Assembly (NCBI GenBank): GCA_018065815.1
Contig: JAGHSP010000127.1
Coordinates: 1 to 12,593, forward strand
DNA from: Candidatus Sodaliphilus limicaballi
GTDB lineage: Bacteria; Bacteroidota; Bacteroidia; Bacteroidales; Muribaculaceae
Direction: 5' to 3'
Length of the DNA stretch: 12,593 nucleotides
Within the stretch, counting starts at the first letter, position 1; each line of letters begins with the position of its first letter. The notes beneath the pieces were generated by a model. The model made no database searches, was not told the DNA's origin, and saw nothing but the letters and a program-made list of their open reading frames with translations. Positions 6,032 to 12,593 of the stretch are shown piece after piece. The position numbers and the translations under genes are program-made.

Positions 6032-8002
6032 TTATGTGTCGAGGGTTGCGTAGGTTGCGTTTTCCTCGATGAACTTGCGGCGGGGTTCCACTTCCTCACC
6101 CATGAGCATTGAGAAGATGCGGTCGGCCTCTACTGCGTCACTGATGTTGACACGCTTGAGCAGGCGCTTCTCGGGATCCATTGTAGTTTCCCACAGCTGC
6201 TCGGCATTCATCTCACCGAGACCTTTGTATCGCTGAATCTTGACCTGGTCCTCATTGCCGGCTGCATAGCTGTCGATGAAACTGCGCAGCTGCATGTCGT
6301 TCCAGCAATATTCCTCGTGGTTGCCCTTTGTGGCCTTGTAGAGCGGCGGTGTTGCAATGTAGAGGTAGCCGTTCTCGATGATGGGACGAATGTGACGGAA
6401 GAAGAATGTCATGAGCAGCGTCGCGATGTGAGCACCATCGACATCGGCATCGGTCATGATGATGACGCGGTGGTAACGCAAGCGGCTCAAGTTGGGCTCC
6501 TTGGGATCTTCATCAGTGCCGATGGTCACGCCCAGCGCACGGAAAAGGGTAACGATTGAGTCGCTCTCAAAGATCTTGTGCTCAAGCGCTTTCTCCACGT
6601 TGAGAATCTTACCGCGCAGGGGGAGGATGGCCTGGAACTGACGGTCACGGCCCTGCTTTGCCGATCCACCCGCCGAGTCTCCCTCGACGATGAAGAGCTC
6701 GGTCAACGCGGGATCCTTCGACGAGCAGTCGGTGAGCTTGCCTGGCAGGCCGCCGCCAGCCAGGGGCGACTTGCGTGTCACCTTGAGGCGGGCATTCTCG
6801 GCAGCATGGCGTGCTGTGGCTGCAAGGATGATTTTCTCGACAATAGACTTGGCTTGAGTGGGATGCTCCTCGAGGTAGTTCTTGAGAGCCTCGCGAACGC
6901 TTACCTCAACGGCACCTATCGCCTCGGTGTTACCGAGTTTGGTCTTGGTCTGACCCTCAAACTGGGGCTCCAGCACCTTAACCGAAACCACGGCGGTGAG
7001 ACCCTGGCGGAAATCCTCGGGCTTAACCTCTACCTTCACCTTCTCGAGCATACGGCTGTCCTCGGCATACTTCTTGAGCGTAGCGCCAAGGCCGCGGCGG
7101 AAACCGGTGAGGTGTGTACCGCCCTCGATGGTGTTGATGTTGTTGACATAAGAACTGATGTTCTCGTTGAAAGATGTGTTATAGGTCATCGCAACCTCAA
7201 CGGGGATTTCGCCCTTGTTGTTGCTGATGTGGATCACGTCGTTGATGAGCGGTTCTTTGTTGGCGTCAATATAGCGAACAAAGTCGTCGAGACCTGTTTG
7301 GCTGAAGTATTCCTCGGTGTGGGGAACGCCATCCTCGCCAGTGTTGCGCAGGTCGGTGAGGGTGAGCTTCACGCCGGCGTTGAGGAACGCCAGGTCGCGC
7401 AGTCGCTTAGCGAGCAGGTCAAACTGATATATTGTTTCCTGGAAGATGTTAGCATCGGGGTGGAATATCACGGTGGTGCCGTGCTCTTCCTCGGTGCAGT
7501 CGCCAATGACGGTGACAGGACCTTTGGGCTTGCCTATTGAGTATTCCTGCATATAGACCTTGCCGCTGCGGCGCACCTCGGCACGCAGGTAGTCGCTCAA
7601 CGCGTTGACGCAGCTCACGCCCACGCCATGCAGACCGCCAGACACCTTGTAAGAGCCCTTGTCAAACTTACCTCCGGCATGGAGCACGGTCATGACAACC
7701 TCAAGAGCGCTCTTGTGGAGTTTCTCGTGCTCATCGACAGGGATACCGCGTCCGTTGTCGCGCACGGTGATAGAGTCATCCACACCGATGGTAACGTTGA
7801 TTGTGTCGCAATATCCTGCGAGCGCCTCATCGATAGAGTTGTCCACAACCTCGCTCACGAGGTGGTGGAGACCCTTGATGTGGGTGTCACCGATGTACAT
7901 TGAGGGGCGCTTGCGCACTGCTTCAAGGCCTTCGAGCACCTGGATGTTCGACGCTGAATACTGTTTTTCTTCTTGTCCTTCGATATTATAATCTTCTGCC
8001 AT
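6032..8002 (-). CDS. gyrB: DNA gyrase subunit B
   Basis: ATPase and strand-passage subunit of DNA gyrase (A2B2), which adds negative supercoils using ATP; cytoplasmic. The 656 residues match the short bacterial form without the long insert of E. coli GyrB. GHKL ATPase motifs: EVVDNSIDEAL (51-61), DNGRGIPVD (82-90) and GGLHGVGVSC (122-131), with QTKTKLGN (351-358) carrying the catalytic Lys of the transducer domain. TOPRIM: IVEGDSAGGSAKQGR (438-452) with Glu440, then MTDADVDGAH (516-525) with the metal-binding Asp residues. The C-terminal signature RYKGLGEMNAEQLWETTMDP is at 591-610. The GyrB-specific rather than ParE-specific call rests on EGDSAGGSAKQGRDR and the tail. At the position of E. 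coli Lys447 (LPLKG) it has Arg (LPLRG), a conservative change. The ATG at 8002 is well placed. It is monocistronic, with its own promoter and terminator. Confidence 0.97.
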   Translation of the reverse strand: MAEDYNIEGQEEKQYSASNIQVLEGLEAVRKRPSMYIGDTHIKGLHHLVSEVVDNSIDEALAGYCDTINVTIGVDDSITVRDNGRGIPVDEHEKLHKSALEVVMTVLHAGGKFDKGSYKVSGGLHGVGVSCVNALSDYLRAEVRRSGKVYMQEYSIGKPKGPVTVIGDCTEEEHGTTVIFHPDANIFQETIYQFDLLAKRLRDLAFLNAGVKLTLTDLRNTGEDGVPHTEEYFSQTGLDDFVRYIDANKEPLINDVIHISNNKGEIPVEVAMTYNTSFNENISSYVNNINTIEGGTHLTGFRRGLGATLKKYAEDSRMLEKVKVEVKPEDFRQGLTAVVSVKVLEPQFEGQTKTKLGNTEAIGAVEVSVREALKNYLEEHPTQAKSIVEKIILAATARHAAENARLKVTRKSPLAGGGLPGKLTDCSSKDPALTELFIVEGDSAGGSAKQGRDRQFQAILPLRGKILNVEKALEHKIFESDSIVTLFRALGVTIGTDEDPKEPNLSRLRYHRVIIMTDADVDGAHIATLLMTFFFRHIRPIIENGYLYIATPPLYKATKGNHEEYCWNDMQLRSFIDSYAAGNEDQVKIQRYKGLGEMNAEQLWETTMDPEKRLLKRVNISDAVEADRIFSMLMGEEVEPRRKFIEENATYATLDT

Positions 8003-8072
8003 AAAAAGTATGTTTTCTATAGTTTTTTAGCCTCTGGGCAACCGTAAAAAATGCTTCTCGCCCAAAAACATA

Positions 8073-8080
8073 CAAAATTA
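8073..8080 (-). promoter_or_regulatory. gyrB promoter -7 box
   Basis: On the minus strand TAATTTTG fits the Bacteroidota -7 consensus TAnnTTTG exactly. It lies 70 bases upstream of the gyrB start codon, giving a leader of roughly 60-65 bases. I see no exact TTTG at the expected -33 spacing, where the sequence is T-rich. The leader can form a small hairpin (GGGCGA with TTGCCC, roughly 8034-8064). Confidence 0.5.
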
Positions 8081-8138
8081 CTAAAAAAAACGCATATAAT
8101 AAAATTTTAAAGCACAAAAAATGGTTAAAAGAATGGGT

Positions 8139-8274
8139 GCGCCCTATAAGAACGCTGCGCCCTATAAGATTCCCAGAACCACTGTGTAACTTTTCTTGGA
8201 ATCTTATAGGGCGCAGCCCGTTCTTGAAGCCTGCTTGCAGGCGTTCTTGACAACTTAAAACGCAGCGTTCTTGA
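8139..8274. repeat. Cluster of short direct and inverted repeats, probable terminator of the CotH gene
   Basis: Two modules recur. Module A, TGCGCCCTATAAGA, occurs directly at 8139-8152 and 8156-8169 and inverted at 8202-8215; the last two belong to a perfect 20-bp inverted repeat, 8154-8173 with 8198-8217, around a 24-base loop. Module B, CGTTCTTGA, occurs at 8219-8227, 8242-8250 and 8266-8274, about 23-24 bases apart, each preceded by GCAG plus zero to two bases. A GCCTGC-TT-GCAGGC hairpin (8229-8242) lies between the first two. The last B copy is coding: it specifies the C-terminal residues of the CotH-like protein. Read on the minus strand the structure follows the CotH stop and ends in TTCTTTTAACCATTTTTTG, so it can serve as a terminator before the gyrB promoter. 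Confidence 0.65.
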
Positions 8275-9826
8275 TTGCCGCTGCCTTGACGCGGAAGAAG
8301 TTGTTGTCGCGCGAGTCTTCGAGCAGGCGGTACTCGCCGTGGTTGCCCCATGACGCAGGACGATCCTCGATGATCATGTCCTCGCCGGTGTCGTTGCTCA
8401 CGTATGGCGCTATTTTTTCTTGCCATGCACGGATGCGTGATGTGGCGCTGTTGTAGTGCATCATGCCGCTAGACTCGTCCACAAGCTCCTTGAGATACTG
8501 CACATACTTCGCCTTATATTCCGGGATATTGAGGATGCGGGAAGCGAGCAGGTTGCCGTCATGCCCCCACTTGAGCGGATCCTGGCGGCCCGAGTCGTGC
8601 TGCACGCCGCAGTCCGAGCTGGTTCCCAGGGTGTTGTCATAGTCATAGGGGATCATGTACACCTTGTAGTCGGTGACATCCTCAGTAGTGAAGTAGAGGT
8701 AGTAGTTGTTGCTGTTGTTCCAGTAGTCGTCCCACATACCCACTGCCACGTTAACGGCCAGCGTGCGCAGGAACAGGTCCACATCGCACACTTGGGCTAT
8801 CCATGTCTTGAAGCTGGCGTCGCTCTTGCTGGCAAGCTTGAGCTGGAAGTCGATAAACTGCGCCTTGGCGTTCTCAAAGTTTTCTATGTTGGTCTGCAAG
8901 GTGTAGGTGTGGCTGTCGTCGCTGTCGTCGTCGGCATAGTAGTCCCTGTTGTAGGGATCAGTGAGACTGGCAGGAGCCCAGGCATACTTGCACTTCCACA
9001 GGTTGCCGTCCTTGGAGCCAAACATATCAGCGCCGTCGCGTTGCTTCAAGTAATTCTTGTCAACCGGCTCAATCATCTCATACACGCCCATGTAGGCCTC
9101 CTTGCTGTCGCCCTCCACGTGCAGCCACAGGCGGCAGTAGTTAGAGCGTGATGCAGTCCACACGCCGTAGTCGCGGAACAGGTTGTAGCAGAAGAGCTCA
9201 CGCACGTAGGCGGGATCATCCTTGAACCACTTGAGGTGCAGCTTGTGCACGCCGTGCACGTCGTGGTCCTTGTCGTCAACCCACTTGTGCATGTTGATGC
9301 CGAAGTGCACGTGGTGCCAGTCGGTGTTGCCGGCCTGGTGTTCCTGTCCCTGCCAACCCTCGGGGCGACGGCGAGAGGTATTGCCCTTGAGGCGCAGGCC
9401 CACCTCGTCAACAGCGAAGTTCTCGCCCGCCATGTTGAAGTTCATGTCGGCAACGATATACTGCTTGGTCCTGTTGTTAGAGTCATAGAGGCGGAGCAGG
9501 CGGTTCCACTCATCGAGCGACACATTGAGACGAATCTCGGGTAGCTCGTCCATGTTCCACACCCAGTCAACGTTAGTGCGCACCAGTTCCATGTGGCCCG
9601 AGAGCACATAGTTGACCACAGTGTTGACGTCAACGATGTCAACAACGCCATCGCCGTTCACGTCGGCATCATCATCGTCCAGAGAGTTCAAGGCAGCGTT
9701 CACAGCCTTGTTGACATCAGTAATATCAACCGAATTGTCGCGATTAACATCGCCGCGGTAGTAAACCTTGGCCTGCACGGCCGTAGTAATAGCCAGCATG
9801 GCTATGAGTGTGAGTAAGTAACGCAT
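8255..9826 (-). CDS. Secreted CotH-like kinase-fold protein with N-terminal dockerin module
   Basis: 523 residues. Signal peptide 1-19 (MRYLLTLIAMLAITTAVQA). A dockerin-type pair of Ca-binding loops follows: GDVNRDNSVDITD (25-37, Asp26/Asn28/Asp30/Ser32/Asp34/Asp37) and ADVNGDGVVDIVD (54-66), each followed by a helix (VNKAVNAAL, VNTVVNYVL). From about 95 comes a CotH region: RLKGNTSRR (145-153), LHLKWF (196-201), YMGVYEMIEPVD (245-256), SNNYYLYF (372-379) and PYDYDNTLG (393-401), whose Asp residues match the metal-binding motif of the family. CotH of Bacillus is an atypical protein kinase acting on spore-coat proteins; in Bacteroidota the substrate is unknown and the protein should be exported. 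I prefer the ATG at 9826 over 9895 because it starts the signal peptide and lies just after a -7 box. The gene stands alone. The dockerin may bind a cohesin-like partner or simply be a Ca-stabilised fold. Confidence 0.88.
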   Translation of the reverse strand: MRYLLTLIAMLAITTAVQAKVYYRGDVNRDNSVDITDVNKAVNAALNSLDDDDADVNGDGVVDIVDVNTVVNYVLSGHMELVRTNVDWVWNMDELPEIRLNVSLDEWNRLLRLYDSNNRTKQYIVADMNFNMAGENFAVDEVGLRLKGNTSRRRPEGWQGQEHQAGNTDWHHVHFGINMHKWVDDKDHDVHGVHKLHLKWFKDDPAYVRELFCYNLFRDYGVWTASRSNYCRLWLHVEGDSKEAYMGVYEMIEPVDKNYLKQRDGADMFGSKDGNLWKCKYAWAPASLTDPYNRDYYADDDSDDSHTYTLQTNIENFENAKAQFIDFQLKLASKSDASFKTWIAQVCDVDLFLRTLAVNVAVGMWDDYWNNSNNYYLYFTTEDVTDYKVYMIPYDYDNTLGTSSDCGVQHDSGRQDPLKWGHDGNLLASRILNIPEYKAKYVQYLKELVDESSGMMHYNSATSRIRAWQEKIAPYVSNDTGEDMIIEDRPASWGNHGEYRLLEDSRDNNFFRVKAAAIKNAAF

Positions 9827-9858
9827 ATTGCAGTATTGCTTGTTTCTAAAAATCTTCG

Positions 9859-9866
9859 CAAAGATA
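9859..9866 (-). promoter_or_regulatory. CotH-gene promoter -7 box
   Basis: Minus-strand TATCTTTG matches TAnnTTTG. It lies 32 bases upstream of the ATG at 9826 and supports that start: the alternative start at 9895 would lie upstream of this promoter. The -33 region is T-rich without a clear TTTG at the usual spacing. Confidence 0.5.
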
Positions 9867-9907
9867 CAAAAAATATCCAAAATATAAAAATTCAAGCAAA
9901 ATTATTG

Positions 9908-9915
9908 TAACTTTG
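9908..9915 (+). promoter_or_regulatory. Methyltransferase-gene promoter -7 box
   Basis: Plus-strand TAACTTTG matches TAnnTTTG and ends only 7 bases before the ATG at 9923. Transcription would then begin at or within a few bases of the start codon, giving a leaderless or nearly leaderless message. It shares a roughly 95-base AT-rich divergent region with the CotH promoter. Confidence 0.5.
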
Positions 9916-9922
9916 TGGCGAA

Positions 9923-11299
9923 ATGCAATTACCTGTAGAATTTATCAAGCAAATTGAGCAGTTGCTGCCCGATGAGAGTGCGGCGATGCTGCAAGCCATA
10001 GGCGACAAGTCGCCCAGTGTGAGTGTGCGTGTCAACGTGCAACGCCATGCCAGCGTGCCAGCGGGGTCACAGCGTGTGCCCTGGTGCGATGCTGGATTCT
10101 ACTGCGACGAGCGTCCGCAGTTCACCTTCGACCCATTATGGCACTCGGGCATGTACTACGTGCAGGACGCGTCATCGATGTTCATCCACCACGTCATTCG
10201 CTCGCTGGTCAAGGAACCGGTGCGCTACCTCGACCTGTGTGCCGCTCCCGGCGGCAAGACCACCGCAGCCTTGCAGGCACTGCCGCAGGGGTCGCTCGTG
10301 GTGGCCAACGAGATCGTGGTGTCGCGCGCTCGCGTGCTCGCCGACAACGTGAGCCGTTGGGGCAACCCGTTCAGCGCCGTCACATGCTGTGCACCGCGCG
10401 ACCTGGGACGGCTCTCGCACACCTTTGACGTCATCGCTGCCGATGTGCCGTGCAGCGGAGAGGGAATGTTTCGCAAGGACGACGAGGCAGTAAGCCAGTG
10501 GTCGCCTGCACTAGTGGAGCAATGCGCTGAGCGGCAGCGCGGCATCGTTGCCGACGTGTGGAACGCCCTGCGTCCAGGAGGACTGTTCATATACAGCACT
10601 TGCACATTTAATGCCGAGGAAAACGAACACATGATTGAGCACATCATTGAGGAATATGGAGCCGAGCCCGTAGCCGTGGACGTGGATCCCGGCTGGCCCG
10701 TTCACGCCGCGGTGGGTTCTACCCTGCCCTGCTACCGCTTCCTGCCCCACCTCACCCGTGGCGAGGGCCTGTTCATGGCTGTGCTGCGCAAACCCGCCGA
10801 CGAGCACCTGCGTGCCGCCAAGCCCAAGAAAGGCAACGCGCCCAAGCGCACCGATGCGCCGCGCACCATCAAGCAGTGGCTCGAGAATGAGAAAGAATAT
10901 CAGGTAACCATCGCCGAGGGCACTGTGACAGCCGTGCCGCGCGAGCACGCCCCGCTCATCGACATGCTTGCCGCCTCATGCAACCTGATGCAGGCAGGAG
11001 TGACAATGGGCACAGTCAAGGGCAAGAACTGCGTGCCTGCCCACTCGCTCGCACAGAGCAGCGCGCTGGCAGCAGGTGCATTCCCTGTTGTGGAACTGGA
11101 CTATGCAGGAGCCATCAGCTACCTGCGTGGCGAGGCCATCACGGTAGATGCTCCGCGCGGATATGTAATCGTGACATTCAACGGCGCTCACCTGGGCTGG
11201 GTCAACAACCTAGGGAACCGCGCCAACAACATGTACCCCAAGCCCCAGCGCATCCTCAGCACCCACACCCCCGAAGCCGCACCAAAGGTGATTGAATAA
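9923..11299 (+). CDS. RsmF (YebU)-like rRNA cytosine-C5 methyltransferase, NOL1/NOP2/Sun family
   Basis: Predicted to transfer methyl from S-adenosylmethionine to C5 of a cytosine in rRNA; cytoplasmic. It has 458 residues, close to E. coli RsmF (479). A short N-terminal RNA-binding region (about 1-95) precedes the Rossmann-fold catalytic domain: SAM motif LDLCAAPGGKTT (103-114), ADVPCSGEGMFRKD (173-186) with Cys177 of motif IV, and IYSTCTFNAEENE (223-235) with Cys227 of motif VI. The two Cys residues are the nucleophile and release pair of this family. The C-terminal part (about 313-440, WLENEKEYQV through GHxLGWVNNLGNRANNMYPK-like ending) resembles the PUA-like domain of RsmF-type enzymes, separated by a Lys/Pro-rich linker (291-312). 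This layout favours RsmF over RsmB, but the target base cannot be read from sequence. The ATG at 9923 follows a -7 box closely. It converges on the Fic gene with only 12 bases between stops. Confidence 0.92.
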   Translation: MQLPVEFIKQIEQLLPDESAAMLQAIGDKSPSVSVRVNVQRHASVPAGSQRVPWCDAGFYCDERPQFTFDPLWHSGMYYVQDASSMFIHHVIRSLVKEPVRYLDLCAAPGGKTTAALQALPQGSLVVANEIVVSRARVLADNVSRWGNPFSAVTCCAPRDLGRLSHTFDVIAADVPCSGEGMFRKDDEAVSQWSPALVEQCAERQRGIVADVWNALRPGGLFIYSTCTFNAEENEHMIEHIIEEYGAEPVAVDVDPGWPVHAAVGSTLPCYRFLPHLTRGEGLFMAVLRKPADEHLRAAKPKKGNAPKRTDAPRTIKQWLENEKEYQVTIAEGTVTAVPREHAPLIDMLAASCNLMQAGVTMGTVKGKNCVPAHSLAQSSALAAGAFPVVELDYAGAISYLRGEAITVDAPRGYVIVTFNGAHLGWVNNLGNRANNMYPKPQRILSTHTPEAAPKVIE

Positions 11300-11311
11300 T
11301 CTGAATTAATT

Positions 11312-12346
11312 TCAAAAATACTCTTTAACGGCAAATTCAAATTGGTCGATGAATATCTTCTTGAAAGCATACAGATTGTTTTGCTCGTAGAAAATTAGCA
11401 TGGCCTTTTTGTAATCTATCGAATCTACCGAGCGGAAACTGAGAGGACAATAACCGTTTGCTATCAGCAAAGCATTACTTGTAATGCGCGCAGTGCGCTT
11501 GTTGCCATCCGAAAAGGCCTGGATATAAGAGAGTAACAACAGGGTTATCAATGCTTTTTCAAACACATCGTCCTTGGCATTTACGATACTACACATGTCG
11601 TGCATGGCTTCCCTGATTTGGAATTCATTATCTAGCGGACGATAACGCGTGCCAGTTATACCAACACGCCGATGACGTATTCCCTTATCCACCGAGAGGT
11701 CATCGGCAAGCAATGAGTGTATATCTTCAATGTGACTCACAGTCAATTCTTGCAAATAGTCAGGATTGTCAAGTATGAAACGAAGTGCATGCTTGTGATT
11801 AAGTAACATGACAGCTTCTTCGCGTGTTTTGCCATCAGCAGCTTGACTTTCACGCAGAAGATGTTCTGTTTCAAGCAGCGAGTAAGTATTACCTTCAATT
11901 TGCGAAGATTTCCAACTAAGGTCAATGCCTAGACGCTCCATCTCCTTGTTATACTCATTCCGAGTCATCTCTTTCACGTGTTGGCGAAACTCCTTTTGTA
12001 GCCCATTTAGGTGCGCACGTTCTTCATCAGTAAAAAGAGTAACACTTGGAATTTGTTCACGAATCAATTCAAAATTGAATGACGTCTGCATTTTTCGTTC
12101 GTCTACGTCTTGAGCAAAATAGGTATCAAGATTAAGTGGCATAAGGAGATGCGCTTGTGCCGACAAACGGTAACGAGTTGCTCGTGCCTTACCTTCAACA
12201 ATGATGTCTCCGCTCTTTACCAGCTCAGCAACAAGTCGCTTGATAGTAGCATCGCTATATCCTGTCAATGTACCGCTGGCAATCTCACTACGAGTCGACA
12301 ACGGATTAAAATGTAAGAACTGAAGTATTTCTCTTGAAGCGTCCAT
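11312..12346 (-). CDS. Fic family protein with N-terminal winged helix-turn-helix
   Basis: 344 residues. Residues 1-62 form a winged helix (SREILQFLHFNP, SEIASGTLTGYSDATIKRLV, then a wing ending RATRYRLS). The Fic region follows. The class II inhibitory motif SSQIEGN (147-153; Ser147 and Glu151, S/TxxxEG/N type) precedes the core, so the enzyme would be self-inhibited. The active-site loop reads QAFSDGNKRTAR (276-287): it keeps Phe278, Asp280, Gly281, Asn282, Lys283, Arg284 and Arg287 of HxFxDGNKRxxR, but position one is Gln276 (codon CAG) instead of the catalytic His. Canonical Fic proteins AMPylate target hydroxyls using that His, so this one may be inactive, use another reaction, or act mainly as a regulator. 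I recall Gln at this site in other Bacteroidota Fic-HTH proteins but cannot check it. Base usage is more A+T-rich than the neighbours, suggesting transfer. A palindrome in its promoter suggests autoregulation. Confidence 0.9.
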   Translation of the reverse strand: MDASREILQFLHFNPLSTRSEIASGTLTGYSDATIKRLVAELVKSGDIIVEGKARATRYRLSAQAHLLMPLNLDTYFAQDVDERKMQTSFNFELIREQIPSVTLFTDEERAHLNGLQKEFRQHVKEMTRNEYNKEMERLGIDLSWKSSQIEGNTYSLLETEHLLRESQAADGKTREEAVMLLNHKHALRFILDNPDYLQELTVSHIEDIHSLLADDLSVDKGIRHRRVGITGTRYRPLDNEFQIREAMHDMCSIVNAKDDVFEKALITLLLLSYIQAFSDGNKRTARITSNALLIANGYCPLSFRSVDSIDYKKAMLIFYEQNNLYAFKKIFIDQFEFAVKEYF

Positions 12347-12366
12347 GTATTTTGTAATAATCGGTG

Positions 12367-12374
12367 CAAATTTA
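12367..12374 (-). promoter_or_regulatory. Fic-gene promoter -7 box
   Basis: Minus-strand TAAATTTG matches TAnnTTTG and lies 20 bases upstream of the ATG at 12346, giving a leader of roughly 13-15 bases. The expected -33 position, about 19-20 bases further upstream, falls inside the palindrome at 12389-12415. Confidence 0.5.
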
Positions 12375-12388
12375 GCTGTTTTTTGGGG

Positions 12389-12415
12389 ATTATCGGCTCA
12401 CGATGAGCCGATAAT
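12389..12415. promoter_or_regulatory. Probable operator palindrome of the Fic gene
   Basis: Perfect 12-bp inverted repeat ATTATCGGCTCA / TGAGCCGATAAT with a CGA centre. A third half-site TGAGCCGAT lies at 12436-12444. The palindrome covers the -33 region of the Fic promoter, where a bound protein would block transcription. The winged helix of the Fic protein is the obvious candidate ligand (inference). As an RNA hairpin it lacks a proper U tract on the minus strand, so it is a poor terminator for the upstream dockerin gene. On the plus strand a T run follows after six bases, but no plus-strand gene precedes it. Confidence 0.6.
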
Positions 12416-12483
12416 TAGCCGTTTTTTATGTTTTTTGAGCCGATTCTTTATCTTGAACACTTTTGACAGGGATTAAGGCAGGG

Positions 12484-12593
12484 CTACTTCCCCAGGATGA
12501 GGTTGAGCAGCAGGTTGACGTCGGTGATGTCGATGACGTAGTCCTCGTTTATGTCGGCACGGCCATCAATCTCCTTGGCATCGGTTTTGCCTA
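12484..12593 (-). CDS. C-terminal end of a dockerin-bearing protein (partial)
   Basis: Only the last 35 codons are inside the window; the 5' part lies beyond the right edge. The translation includes GRADINEDYVIDITDVNL then LLNLILGK and a TAG stop at 12484-12486. DINEDYVIDITD is a dockerin-type calcium loop (Asp, Asn, Asp, then Asp and Asp in the usual spacing) followed by the helix VNLLLNLIL. Here the module is at the extreme C-terminus, the usual place for dockerins, unlike the CotH-like protein of this window. Full product unknown, probably an exported enzyme or adhesin. It lies upstream of the Fic gene in the same direction, 137 bases away. Confidence 0.75.
   Translation of the reverse strand, partial: GKTDAKEIDGRADINEDYVIDITDVNLLLNLILGK

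Noticed and set aside
6578..7540. 320-codon plus-strand frame opposite gyrB
   Set aside because: It is a complement shadow of a highly conserved gene.
8154..8217. 20-bp perfect inverted repeat as the ends of an insertion sequence
   Set aside because: Only 24 bases lie between the arms and no transposase is nearby; a hairpin terminator or extragenic palindrome fits better.
8219..8274. Evenly spaced CGTTCTTGA copies as a CRISPR array
   Set aside because: Repeats of about 9 bases with 14-15 base spacers, one of them coding, and no cas genes do not fit CRISPR.
9827..9895. Longer start of the CotH-like gene
   Set aside because: The extension lies upstream of and across the -7 box and hides the signal peptide.
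12389..12415. Palindrome as terminator of the dockerin gene
   Set aside because: On the minus strand it is followed by CCCCAAAAAA, not by a T run, and it sits on the Fic promoter.

Overview
The window looks like a chromosomal segment of a member of the Bacteroidales, possibly the Muribaculaceae. This rests on a moderately GC-rich coding sequence with very AT-rich intergenic DNA, on promoter boxes of the form TAnnTTTG, on the parA-parB-DUF5683-mltD gene order, on the short (about 650 residue) form of GyrB, and on secreted proteins with dockerin-like Ca-binding modules. The family assignment is inference; the phylum is much safer. No rRNA, tRNA or CRISPR array was seen.

Layout. 1-316: no gene, ending in a strong hairpin terminator. 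317-4842 (minus strand): a compact set parA > parB > DUF5683 membrane protein > mltD-type lytic transglycosylase, linking chromosome segregation and cell-wall remodelling. 4843-5016: regulatory DNA upstream of parA with three copies of a TTGTTRATAA motif and degenerate parS-like sequence. 5017-5944: a 0.93 kb AT-rich cassette, an intact GxxExxY-type PD-(D/E)XK nuclease gene between two inverted copies of a ~168 bp, highly structured repeat. 5968-8002 (minus): gyrB with its own terminator and promoter. 8139-8274: a knot of short direct and inverted repeats. 8255-9826 (minus): secreted CotH-like protein with an N-terminal dockerin module. 9923-11299 (plus): NOL1/NOP2/Sun (RsmF-like) rRNA cytosine methyltransferase. 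11312-12346 (minus): winged-helix plus Fic protein in which the catalytic His is Gln, with a likely self-operator upstream. 12484-12593 (minus): 3' end of another dockerin-bearing protein, running off the window.

The most unusual object is the 5017-5944 cassette. Its two flanking repeats are mirror images of each other, and each can also fold on itself into a branched structure (closing stem, long middle stem capped by a conserved hairpin, small side hairpin). The long middle stem differs in sequence between the two copies yet remains paired in both, with about five compensated base pairs. That pattern indicates selection on structure. A nuclease flanked by inverted structured palindromes recalls the RAYT/REP ('REPtron') arrangement with a different enzyme. 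Mobility and nuclease-hairpin recognition are inferences.

Most genes here are housekeeping (parAB, gyrB, mltD, rRNA methyltransferase). The accessory parts are the nuclease cassette, the Fic gene and the dockerin/CotH surface proteins.
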